A stretch of DNA of 64,000 nt from Struthio camelus. Lineage: Eukaryota > Chordata > Aves > Struthioniformes > Struthionidae. Location of the stretch: positions 84,804,963 through 84,868,962 of the forward strand of contig NC_090982.1 in assembly GCF_040807025.1 (NCBI RefSeq), read 5' to 3'. The translations under genes and the position numbers were made by a program. Under the pieces are notes generated by a model, which was not told where the DNA came from, did no database searches, and saw only the letters and a list, made by a program, of their open reading frames with translations. Shown here one piece after another: positions 1 through 11,260 of this stretch. Position 1 is the first letter of the stretch, and every line of letters starts with the position of its first letter.

Positions 1-3000
1 GATGAAACCCTGGTGAAAAAAAGGGTGGGCAGGATTCAGCCTTCCAGTTGCAGATGGCACAGTACAAAACAGCAGGGGAAGGAGTGAAGAATGTTTTATG
101 GTGGGTGAAAAATGCAGGAATGCCTATAAATCTGATAGCTACGTTGCCCAGTGGTGCCAGGAGCTCGTTAAGAGCTCATTAAGGAGAAAGAGAGGTCCTA
201 ACTGGAGTCTGGACCCTTTCCTGAATTTTTCTGAGTGGAGGGGACTTACCACAGTATTTCTTTCCCTGAGCAGCCTCTCGTGCCTGCAGCCCTGCCATCC
301 CTGTGGCTAGGCTTTTGCGCAGCTGCAGGACAGCCAGGCTCCATGACACCATCCTCAGGGAGGTTCAGGTGGGAAATCACGGCAGTAAAACAGCCAAGGG
401 CCCCCCGTGGCATGGCACAACTTACAGCCATACAGCTAACTTTCCACCTTTCTCCTCTCTCCCCAGAAAAGGGTGACTTTGTGCAGACTGCTGATTGGGA
501 ACCATCCCTGGACTATGCTGTCCTCCGAGTTGTGCCCATGCTGCTTGTTTTAGGTCAGCTTTATAGATTCCCTTTCCCTCACTGGCCTTTACCCATTTCA
601 ACCATCTTGCAGAAAAGCAAGCCAGCCTTGTGTTATATTTAGGCTTAAAAGCACTGTACATTTACTGGAATAGTACTTCAGGGCAATTTTCAGGTTTCTC
701 TAAGTGCACTAGGGAATTTCTTCCCACTGCCTCGGGAAGAGGCCCAGAGGCCTGCTGCTGTTGCAAATGTAGGGATCCAAGCAGAAGCTATCACAGAACA
801 AGCAGCATATTGAATTACTGAGTAACTAGCCTTAGGTTTAGCCAGTGTCCTCAAGCTCCAGCTTGGCAAACGGCACTGAAGCTATAAATATCCCACTTCC
901 TCTCTGTAAAGATGCTCTCCAAAACCACCAGCTCAACTGTGTTCCCTGGAGGCGCAAGCTATAGCATGTCCAAGAACCTCATAGCCGGTGTAAGCCAGTA
1001 ACAGGGGACTTAACACAGGAGATTTATGAAAGAAGAGACTGAGCGAAGGTTACATGCATCTCTGCACGGAGCAGACCAGCGAGCAAGCAGCCTGGGAATG
1101 GTCCCTTTGCTTTCTCCCTGACAGCTGAGTGCAAACGGTAGATTGAAACTGTAACATATTGCTGAACAAGAGAGCAAGAGCAGGAAAGAAAAGCTGAAAA
1201 GTACCTTCATGATAATATTACGATAACTATGTAGGCAGCTAAGTAAATCACCTTTCTATCGTTAATACTGGACGGGCTGAGACTGCCACATCCTGCACTT
1301 TTATTTCTGTGAAAGATGGGAATTAGCAGTAACCAGTAGCAAGGGATCTAAGTGCTTTTTACGTGTACTGGGGGTGGGGGGGAGAAACCCTCGTTGAATA
1401 ATCTTGGATGTGATACATAAAAGCAAAAGAAACAAATCATTACAATCTGGAACTAAAAACTTAAATAAACAGTGTTTGCTAGTCACAGTGACAAAACGTA
1501 TGGTCACACCTTGCTTTGGCAATTTTGATGTCAGGGCACTCAAAACTATAGGGGTTTTTTGCAAGTTTGGGAAACACACGATTCTTTTTTGCATTCTCTG
1601 GTGACAGGAGAGGCTCCCAGGGTACGATGCAGGACAGAAACTGGCTACAGAAATAACTCGGCAGAAGAGTTTTACTTGCATCTTCTCACCGTTTTACTTT
1701 TACTTCACCATTTTTCATTTCAGTTTATACTCGGGCTTTATTTTCCACTTTTCTAATCCTGTTGCAGCTATTTGCACTTAGGAAAACAACTAGTTAGAGG
1801 GCTGCAATGCCACTAGGACAAATGGGAAAAACTGAGAAAATAAGGCAAGTTCAGACCTCAAGTCATCCCTCTCAGCACCAAGGCAGCTCGGTATTACACT
1901 ATCTAACACATTCCTGAAGCCCCAAAGATGGAGGTTTTAAACCTCCTGAGGTAGTCTTACCCTTAAAAAGTTTCCCCTCATGTCTGGATCTAAATCTTTC
2001 CTGCTGTAACTTAAGCCCCTGACTTCTTGTTATCACGGGAGTTGTCAGAGCAATTTGTTTATTACATTCCTCTTTGCAGCAACTGTTTGGGTATTTCAAG
2101 ACAGTTATCATCTCTCCCCTTGATTTTCTCTAAGCTAAACAAACAGTTTTTTCAGACTTTTCTCATTTGTCATGTTTTCTACACCTCTGCTCATTCCTGA
2201 TGCTTTCCTCTGGCTCCTTCCAACTGAATCATGTCTTTCAGGAAGTGATGTGCCCAAAACTGGACCGAGTCCCCCAGCCAAGGCCTCGCTGCTGAGTAGG
2301 GTGCACAAATTGCTCCGTCCCTTAACTACAACACTCCTGTTTATACGTCTTATTATTATGCTTGCTATTCCCTGCAGTGAAAAACATTTTCTGATTGTCA
2401 GCATTTTGCTTGCTCTTGGCACTAGATGAGTTGCAAGCTAGGCAAGAACCGAACCATCGATCTCTTTTGGTAAATTACAACTAAATTACAGCAGAAACTT
2501 CCATAGCAGCTACCTGCACTACTGAAACCTACTTACTTCAAGGCATGCAAGAGAAACATGCCCCTTTAAAAATCATACAAACCATAACACTTCAAATCAG
2601 ATTTAAGTAAAATAAACTCCGTATGGGTCAAGGTTAAACACTTGAAGATCCCCACTGGTGTTTGCTGTAATAAGAGCAGTGCCATTTTCAGATCAAAGAC
2701 TGTTGTGACCTACAACAGATCAGTCTCAGCAGTAAATTCCCGAGAATACAGCAGTGAAAATACAAAGCGATCTCTTCGTTGTTTGGAACGCTAACAGTGC
2801 TATTTTAATTTTAGGAAAACATTTGCATTTTTGTTTCTAACGACATTAAAGTTTAGGCAAGTGCATACTGCTTTAATTTGACCTCTCAAGCCATTTCAGC
2901 TTGAACTGATACAGTGAAAAGCCTATATTGCAGGGTCTGATCAGAGGCAGATACTCAGCTTGCAGAAGTCAGTCTAGCTTAAGTCAAGTAAGACCTAGGT

Positions 3001-3235
3001 TTTTACAATAGCTGAAGGTTAAAACACAGTCCAACAAAGAAACAAATCATATCCTACCTAATGCTGCCCTTTACTACTAGTCTAAGAGACATTACCAGAT
3101 GCATCTTCCCAAGAGATTAACATTGTTAGCACAACACTGAGAAGTGCTTTGAGCCTGTGTAACGGTACAGCTGGATCTCGGTCTCAATTCAGGTTTACCA
3201 GACAACTTTTCCTATTCCCTCACATCCCCCCTTAC
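1..3235 (-). other. ST8SIA5: ST8SIA5 intron 1 (partial)
   Basis: Sequence downstream of the ST8SIA5 exon 1 donor, read on the minus strand. I find no second exon before the window edge. It contains a CR1 fragment at about 1880-2440 and otherwise unremarkable AT-rich intronic DNA. Short open frames here have no recognisable family and coincide in part with the CR1 remnant. Confidence 0.7.
1880..2440 (-). mobile_element. CR1-type LINE fragment, degraded
   Basis: The plus strand reads like the reverse complement of the 3' part of a CR1 retrotransposon. Phrases resembling CR1 antisense occur in the expected order: a segment for platelet-like 'CCTCATGTCTGGATC', then 'CAGTTATCATCTCTCCCC', 'CATGTTTTCTACACCTCTG', 'CCCAAAACTGGACCGAGT', and 'ACAACACTCCTGTTTATAC'. 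No intact reverse transcriptase frame remains and the element is clearly old. It lies in ST8SIA5 intron 1. CR1 is the dominant LINE of birds, crocodilians and turtles, which is one of the clues to the host group. Boundaries are approximate. Confidence 0.75.
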
Positions 3236-3366
3236 CTTTTGAGATAGTTTCTCCCATAGAGGATCTGCTGCAGCAAGGTGACGACGGCAAAGGCGCAGAT
3301 GAATATGAAGAACAAAGTTCTGTTTCCCAGCAAATCCCTGCTTGATGAAGGGTCAGTGTATCCCAT
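3236..3366 (-). CDS. ST8SIA5: ST8SIA5 first coding exon (partial gene)
   Basis: Read on the minus strand, ATG at 3366-3364 opens 43 codons plus two bases and ends at a consensus donor (GTAAG at 3235-3231). The peptide starts MGYTDPSSSRDLLGNR, runs through one hydrophobic segment (about residues 17-32, TLFFIFICAFAVVTLL) and ends QQILYGRNYLKR. This matches my memory of the N-terminus of alpha-2,8-sialyltransferase 5, a type II Golgi enzyme that adds sialic acid to gangliosides (GD1c, GT1a, GQ1b, GT3). Only the cytoplasmic tail, signal anchor and start of the stem are present; the catalytic sialylmotifs lie to the left, outside the window. ST8SIA5 next to PIAS2, both on one strand, is the order I recall on human chromosome 18. 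The other chain is EEF2-like, transcribed away from it. Confidence 0.9.
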
Positions 3367-4800
3367 CCTTAAAAGCTGCTGAAGCTCTGCTGGGTGAAAT
3401 TCAGTCCATTGTCACGTTCATGCCCTTTCCACTGGGAAGCGGAGGGGAACACTTACTGGCTTTTCTATAAGAAATCTAAGGACAAGGTATCCCATTGTTC
3501 AGCCCAGCTGCCCCTTCCTTGTCCCTTTTGGACGTTAGCTCCAGGACTGCGCGCAATGGCTTACTTCCAGCTTAAAGTTTCCAGGAGATTCAGACGTGGG
3601 TAACATCTAAAATCATCTCTTCAGAGCTCTTTCGGCGCAGGCAGTCTGTGCTGTGCGAGAGGCATTCTGTTCCCTCTAAGCCTCTCTTGAAAACCCGCTG
3701 CTAGCAATTATCTACTTCAATCCCATTTTCATATTCCAGATGGGGGAAGCTGCAAATAAACCAGAAAACTGCAGCCAATGGCATACACAGGGCTCCAGCA
3801 ACCCGCTTTGGAAACACATAGTCGTCAGCTCGTCTTTGCTTCTGCTCAGCGATTCCAGCGAAATGTACTTGCGAGGAGACGTGACTGGGGTGTGCTATTA
3901 TTGAGCAAGTATGTAATGATCATGAGGATTTCATTCAGTCCCCTGCAAAAACAACAGCAGCAATCTGGTCAGGCTAGCAGGGAAGCTGCATTTTGTGCAG
4001 CAGTGTGCCATCCGTACCGTGCCTTTGGTACTGGAGTATTTGCATGCAGAATGCAGTGCCTTTAGTCATACACCGCTTGCTATTTGGGCTTCTATGTTTC
4101 TCCTGGTTATTCCTCCAGAGTAAGCATAAGCAAGGTCACTGTGCATCTCTTCAAGGACAGAGCTCTCAGCTCCTGCATGCTGATTTATTGGAGGCTCCGA
4201 GTAGCCTCACAGCCGCAGAGCGGGAGACTGCCTCTCAGTGCAGGCTTTAAAAACTATTCATTTAAAGAGACAAATATTCTGATTGTTCCTGCACCGTGAA
4301 CAGTTCTCTTCTGAAAGGGTGAAGCAACAAGACTATCTATGGCCATCATAACTCTCATAAAAGCTCCCCTTTGTCGGAAGCAGAGCGATTCTGCTCCCAG
4401 GGCAATCAGTGGGAGTTTTGCTGTTGATTTCAGCGGGAGCAAAATCTGCCCTCAATCCTTCACTTCTTAAAACAAATGCCTACGGAAGCTTTCTCCGTGA
4501 ATGAAATGTCTTGGCTAGGAGGTCATTTTACCCCAATAATTGAGGGGGATAAGTATTTTGAAAGCAAAACAAGGAAAAAAATCCTTCATCTAAGAGAAGG
4601 GTAAGATTTTTATGTGCATAAATTTTGCAACAGTTAAATCAGCATATGCAAAACGCTCTTGCGCGCCAGCAGCCCAGCTGTGTGAAGCAGCAAGCAGGGA
4701 CTGTTTCTCGACTCTGCCTGAGCTGTAATTGGTGCTGCATGGGAAGAAGGGCCAAAGGTAACTTTGTGTGACCTGTTCAACTTCTTGTAGCTAGGGCTAG
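3367..4800 (-). promoter_or_regulatory. ST8SIA5: ST8SIA5 5' flank: probable 5' UTR and promoter
   Basis: This lies directly upstream of the ST8SIA5 start codon on the minus strand, so the 5' UTR and promoter should be here. I cannot place a transcription start. It is not a strong CpG island. A GC-richer patch with CGCGC occurs near 4670. A stretch at about 4370-4460 (containing GGGAGTTTTGCTGTTGATTT) resembles a repeat phrase common in sauropsid genomes, so part of it may be an ancient repeat. The call is by position, not by motif. Confidence 0.4.
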
Positions 4801-7800
4801 TCCTTCACATGAACTAAGGCAATTTAGGCAAGAGAAACAAAGGCTAAACCAGACCTTACCTATATTTAAGCAGCAACAAAAGTGTCTCAGGTAGGAACCT
4901 GGTCACTCTGAACTCCTTTCGCAGGCACAGACTCCAAGGGGAGATCCAACTCTTTGCAGTCCCTTGACTTTGTAGTTAAGGTGCAAGAATCTAGGTCTCT
5001 GCTATGTTCTCTTTCAATCCCTTTCAAAGCTCCCACACATGTATTTGTGAACCCTACTAAAGGCTTCATTTATCAGCTGAGCCTAAGCAAAGAGCGGTTA
5101 TCCCAGATTAGAGCAAATATTATCCAGCTTAATGTCTTGTCAATGTGGGGAAGAGTGGGAGAACAGGGCAAGCGTGGCGTGATACCTCCTTGGAGACACT
5201 CTCCTAGCATTTTGTGGTTCAGGATCTTCCTGAACCAAGAGAAGAAAAAGAATATTTCAGTTAGAAAAATAAACCATTTGGATGCAATTACTTGTGCTGT
5301 ACAAGGAATAACACACAAAATGGGGAATGTACAAATTAAATAGCAGAACTAGAATGATTCCCTCTTGTCAAAGTCATCAACTATAGGGCCAAATACGTTG
5401 CTTTGAATGACCAGTTCATGTAAGTCCATGTAACGTGAGCAATTCCATAGAGAAACCATGCCGTTTAGCTGGACCAAGTGCCCTCTTCCTTTTCAGTAAC
5501 AGGAAAAGCACCATGGCCATCAGAAGCCCCAGGCTGAGACCCCATGAGATACTATACAGGCAAATTTGCGTGGCAAAACAGAAAGATAAGACCGTTAAGG
5601 ACAGAGGGGGAGCAGAAGGTACTTAAGGCTTGGAGTTGTGGGGCTTTTATTGATAGCTTTGAATATCCCCTCTGAGAAACCTGCCTCAATTGCTCCAGGA
5701 GTTGTTTTGGAATTATATCAAAGCACCAGAAAGCAGAATTTGACTATTTATTTCCTTCCATGGATTTGATGCCAGTTTTTCAGCTCTTAATCTCACCTAG
5801 GTTTTGGTGAGCACCCTTTCTGCCTTTCTTCCTCTATTCCCCTCTACTGCAAGTGATTTGTTATTGAGATATCTGCGCTGCACCAAATGCATGAGTCTAT
5901 TAGCTATTCCTCCTCCTGGTCAAAAGGCCAGCATGAGCTGCAGTAAACAGCACAGCATCCCTATGTGCTGTCAGTCACGCTTTGACTCTCTGTGTCCTCT
6001 CATCCTTCTCTGCTGTATCAGAGCTGGCCAGAAGATATGGCACCTGAGAGGACTATGTGCCGGCAAGCTGCATCCCTAAAGCAAGAAGCACAGCACAAAG
6101 ATATCTATTATAAATGGAGAGGGTTTTCTGTGCCAGATCTTGCACAGATACTGCTCCTGATGTCATGTGTAAAAGAAATCTATGTTCACTGCCTTCAAAC
6201 CAGTACTACGCTAATGCTGCAGAACATGAAACAGGGCAGCTCTGTGCAAGCATAAAGAAATAGGATGTCTATTGACAATTTTCAAAGGATGCTCAAGGTT
6301 GCTTGCGAGATTTGTTGTGAGTGAAAAAAGTCACATGGTGCCTGCAGAAGGGCTGAATGAGCAATTGTGCCAGGGCTTGTTCCCAGAGGCCTTTTGAGAA
6401 TTTGACTTGTCAACTATAGCCTCCTTCAAAGTATCAGGACTCTGTAGTGAGTTAAAGAGAACAGATTTTTTTTAAATGATTTTGCACCCTGTGCTTAAGC
6501 AAACAACTGGCAACAAAAGATCCCCTCCTGAACTTGAGAGGGTCTTGGGGGAACAGACTTTACAGTAACAGTCATGCTGCAAAAGCAGATTTGCTGAGTA
6601 TGACTAGGGTCTAGTGGAGTAGGAATTGCCTATGCAATGGGCAATGTAGCTACAGTGATACCGGAAACATACAGGAAGACAAGGCAACATCTCACCACAT
6701 GCTACTCAGCACTCTGCTGGAGCACAGGAACCCAGTAAATAAGATCTTTTCCATCACCAGGGAATCCAGTATCATGCCACTAATATCAGCTACTCAAAAT
6801 ACCTCTTAGGAGATCGTAAGAGAGAAACAGATAAGCTGCATGATATGCACAAGCTCACAAAGAATAACCCTGTTACAGCTTGTTGGCTAAAGCACTGGCC
6901 CAGATATCTTGCAGGTGGCTCAGACTCCACTTGCTCTGTGGCTTGGGTGTCCTATAGCACCCACAGAAGTATCCAAGGCAAAAAGATGTCTGCTACGCAG
7001 CAGCGGATAGGGACATGCTGTGGTTTGCTGCAAGGTGTGGACCTTTCTCCTGCACCATGACTCAATGCTCCCCTTAACGCATGCACCAGGCCAGGCATTC
7101 AAACAGCTTAGACTGTTCTTTGGGTTCAAGATGTGTTGGGTTTGCACACAGATTCAGTCCTATGCTTAAAGTGCAAGAGATTGCAATGAGGCTTGATGAA
7201 AGGCTTGAAGAGAACCAGGAGTCCTCCTGTCCATCCCAGTAATCCAACCCCGAGGAACAGTGCTCCCTCCCATGGGGGCCCTGGGCTGTGTAATTCTGCA
7301 AAGCACCCTAGTTAGCTGATGTTTAAAATGGATGAGCTTTGTGGCAAAGCGGAACGGCTCACAACCCTAGTTATATTCTCTGGGTCTATTAAAATATTTG
7401 GCTGCTGGAAGCAGTCTCTCTTAGGTGTTGCTGGCCTTTATTTGTTGTATCTGACTTGCTTGCTAAATATCATCAGAGATAATCCATCACGAAAAACCAC
7501 TCCAGCCCGAGCAGTGAGATCTGAGCCCTCGAACACAAACATGAACACGCTCCAGATAGTGATGTTCTCTACTGGGAGCTCATCATTTGCTCTGAAGTTG
7601 AAATGAAGCAAAAGTGAATTTAAAAAAATTTAAAATTGAATCTCAAACAGAAAGAAATCCTAGTTAATCACTGAGACAAGGTCTCTGAAGCTCCACACAG
7701 GGCAAGCTGCATTAGCAAAAGGACAGAATCTGGTAGGAATCATATTGTACTCCTTCTGCGCAGAGAACATGCACATCTTTCTCTGCAGAAAGGACACTAC

Positions 7801-9683
7801 ACGGTCCTTATTTCTAAGCTGCAGTATATTTTTAAACACAAATGAAACAGATAAATTAACTTCTGATGTACCTGTCCAGTTGGGAATTTCCTTACATACC
7901 TTTCCCTATAAGTGTCATTCAAATCAGTGTTTGACAGATTATGTGCTGTCACTTCAGTTGGAAGCAAGGGCTTTTAGTGTCTTGGACAGAAGGACTGGTC
8001 TGCTGGCTGTTTAAATCACAGTGTACGTAACTGAGCATGTATCACACAGGTCCAGAGTAAAGCAAAACAAGCTTCACAACCCTCTTTGGGATTTGTTCTT
8101 TCTGTGACTGTTCAGCCACTCTACACACCTTTCATGAATGTTATGCACATTAAAGAATTTTCACATGCAACACAGCAGAATATTATGGGTTGGAAAAGGT
8201 TTAGCACAGCACCCTTTATATCTCACTCTTTTGCCTTTTCTTTTCCAAAATAATAAAATGAAATCAGGTCTATTTACAGTTTCTACTAGCCTTCTGTCAA
8301 CTGCTAGATCCCTGATTTTGCAAAGCACTAGCACATAGGTATATGCCTGGAAGGTGTTACTGAATATGAAACTCATAAACATATGCTTATCAATATTAAT
8401 ACTTTTACAGATATAAAACATGAATTTATTAGCATAATCTAGTGCTTAACACAAGGTCTAGTCCCCCATCACTGCCATAAATCCTTATGTCTAAAACTCA
8501 GATATTAAAGGAAACTAAAAGGATTCAACTGAACTGTAAACATTAATTTCCTTTTGAGCGGGGCTAAGCCACGAGGAGATGACACGGGGCCCACTGGCAC
8601 CACGCCTCCTACCTGTGGAGCTGTGTGGATGGGAGGAAGTCTCCTGAAAGTACCATACATATGGTTCGTCCACTGGATATCCATTGCATCATCTACTGAA
8701 TTATGACTATATTCCTTCCAATTAAAGTCATACAGGCAATGGGGGAGAAATGCACTCAGTGCATAAAACATCCCTCTTTTTACACTGCGGACAACATCTC
8801 TGCTGGGAAAGGAACGACCTCTTTCTTTCACTGGTAGGAAGCTCTGACCTGGAGACTGCCATGGCTCCCTGGCTATAGTGCTGCACGTTTTCTGTTAACT
8901 GTTTCTTAGAGCAGGGCTTGTGCAAGGCTTGCTAAAATGTACAGCACATGCTCACACTTTGAAATGAAGGCAAAAATGTTGCATTACTGGTGTACTCAAG
9001 AAACTCTGCCCGTGGATTAGCAGCCCCTGCCTGCCTCCGCACAGCAGGGCTCGATGCTAGGAGCAGCCTTCACTTTCCCAGCGGTGCTTCCAGCCTCTTG
9101 GCTAGGCCAGCAACCCTCAACTAAAATGCTCCTCTACACCCTTTCTCTCCTCCCAGTGTTTCCCCGCTGGGCAGCAACCCCCTGCACAGCCCCAAACCAA
9201 GCAGACCAAAGGCAGAGCCACAGCCAGGCAGATCTCCCTCTCCTACATCCCAGGGACTTCTTTTAAATCTCATTCCCTTCCTAAGGAAGGGCCATCATCA
9301 GTTTTCAGACAAAACCAGAGAATCTGGTGCCAAGTTGACTCTTAAAACTCATTTTTATATACCTCTGGTTTTGAGAACCCATCTTGAAAAGCCATAGAAG
9401 AGACGTGGATTTTCTCAAAACTATCTCCCTTTAGGAACCTCTAGTGAGCCCTTCCAGATCCTTTGAAAATATAGAAATTACAGCCTGTTTCTACAATCCA
9501 GTACACACTCACAACACCCCTGCAAATCAGTGAGAATGGTGGAAGTTCAGTTTCTCTGCAGGAAGAAGAAACAGCACTAAACTGCTTTTACAGGCCTCGT
9601 ACCTGTTAAAAATATTAGTTCCATTTTGGAGCACTGTATGGGAGTCCTGGATTTAGCACCAAACCAACAAGACGAAATCTCTC
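4801..9683. other. Intergenic DNA, no gene seen
   Basis: I find no exon with recognisable protein similarity, no tRNA or rRNA, and no clear transposon. Open frames on both strands are short, overlap each other and have no family resemblance. This is ordinary AT-rich vertebrate intergenic sequence between the ST8SIA5 promoter and the hairpin at 9684. Confidence 0.6.
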
Positions 9684-9745
9684 CTAGAACCGTGGATTGC
9701 AGAGACATAGAAATGTAGAAATGTTTCTGCAATCCATGGTTCTAG
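9684..9745. repeat. Long inverted repeat (hairpin), 25-bp arms
   Basis: Arm one is 9684-9708 and arm two 9721-9745, with a 12-base spacer. The arms begin CTAGAACC and end GGTTCTAG, and pair over 25 positions with two mismatches (one C/T, one G/A). A weaker partial pairing appears to continue a few bases outside both ends. The geometry fits either a miRNA-like hairpin or a small non-autonomous DNA transposon (MITE); I see no diagnostic target-site duplication. No gene lies nearby. Confidence 0.75.
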
Positions 9746-11059
9746 CAGAAATTCTGCATGGGCCAAGAGGTTTCCATGCAGTGACGCTTGCTCTCAGAAT
9801 GGGAATATGATCCTGCCTCTATCTCATGCAAGTCAGAACTCCCACTAGTTTAACAAAACCAAACTTAAAACCTTCTAGTGAAAGCCTGGAAAGGGCTGGC
9901 GTCAGTGGCACTGACTTTACAAGTTTAATTGCTGTTGAAAGTTTTTGATATTTCTTTTTCCACAAGATATATGAACATTAACAGTACAACGAACAAGTAT
10001 TTCTTATGATCAGAATAAGGAATCCAATTGAATCACACATTATGTAATGGTGACAAACCTGGCTTATATTTATTTCACTGTTTTAAGAATACATTTTTAC
10101 AGCAACAATAAAAATGGGATATTTAATCTGAGATATTAAAAAAACCTGAAATATGGCATGGGAATTTAGATTTAGTTCACAGAAACAATGGAATATGTTC
10201 CATGGATCTTGGAATATGTTTTGCAGAGCCAGTGAATAGCATTAGTCAATACTAGGATAAATACGAAGCAGAAAAGATTCCTCTGCATAATAAGGTAGCT
10301 AAGAAGTACTTCAAAAATTTTACATTGTATGCTTATAATCAGGGTGTAGAAAAGAGAGCTAATATAGAAAATGATTTAGACTATGCAAAAGTCACCTTTG
10401 TCTTCTTAGCACAGTACTGCATTGATTTTGCATTCAAAGGAATAAAATATATTCCTCTTGATTTAACCATTAGCTCATTTCTCACGAACCTCCAAGTGGT
10501 CCAAGCGTTCATCTTTTACATCTTATTTCGTGACGCCCTTCTACAGCACTGATTTCACTACTAATCACATACTGCGAGCAACAAGTGTTGTCTTTGATGG
10601 CCTACCTGTTTATTTGAGTTACTACTCTAGGCTACGCCAATATGTTTTCAGAAATACAATGTTTTTTTTTAAATCAATCTTGCATCTTAATTAGTTCAGT
10701 CCATGACAAAAATGCAAAAAAAAAAATCTGTCTGGTTTCTAAAGTCTTCAAAAATCCCCCCTCTTCCCGAAATATATTCTATTTTGCTCTTCTAGCATTG
10801 TGGAAGTGCTCACTGGAAATTTGGACAACTGATCTTAAAGAAAGAAGTCTCTATTCCTGCAGTACTGTGACTAGCTGTGCCTTTCTTTCCCTCCTGTGAT
10901 GGCATGGATCCGGCTTTTAAGCCCTGCACAGTGCCCATGCTGACTTGCATGCAGTTACAGAGACAGCTATTCATAAAACTGACGACCCTTTCAAATTCCT
11001 TCCTTTGGATCTGTGATCTGTAATGTATTCCTATATCATGCTTATTTGTATTAAGGTAG
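9746..11059. other. Intergenic DNA, no gene seen
   Basis: AT-rich sequence with short A and T runs (for example near 10720). I see no exon, RNA gene or recognisable transposon. Confidence 0.55.
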
Positions 11060-11260
11060 CAAATAGACACCACTCCTGAAACAGCATTGTGTTAGACGTT
11101 GTAGCTGGGTATTATCAGAGCAAATCCTTGCCAGAAAGAATTTACGATTAAAGCAAGTGGTGAAGAAAAGGTGAGAGAAGGATTTATGAGCTCCATTTAC
11201 AGAGAGCAGGAACTGAGATTTAGAGGCTGTATTCGATAGCATGCGACTGGCTCAGCTTCT
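11060..11260 (-). mobile_element. Possible MIR-like ancient SINE remnant
   Basis: The plus strand contains a weak match to the phrase 'gcattgtgctaggc... agagcttacaat' (here around 11085-11150), followed by 'CTCCATTTACAGAGAG' and 'GGAACTGAG', which resemble the complementary strand of the MIR/CORE-SINE 3' region. Divergence is high, as expected for a SINE that predates the amniote split. Limits and orientation are approximate. Confidence 0.45.
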
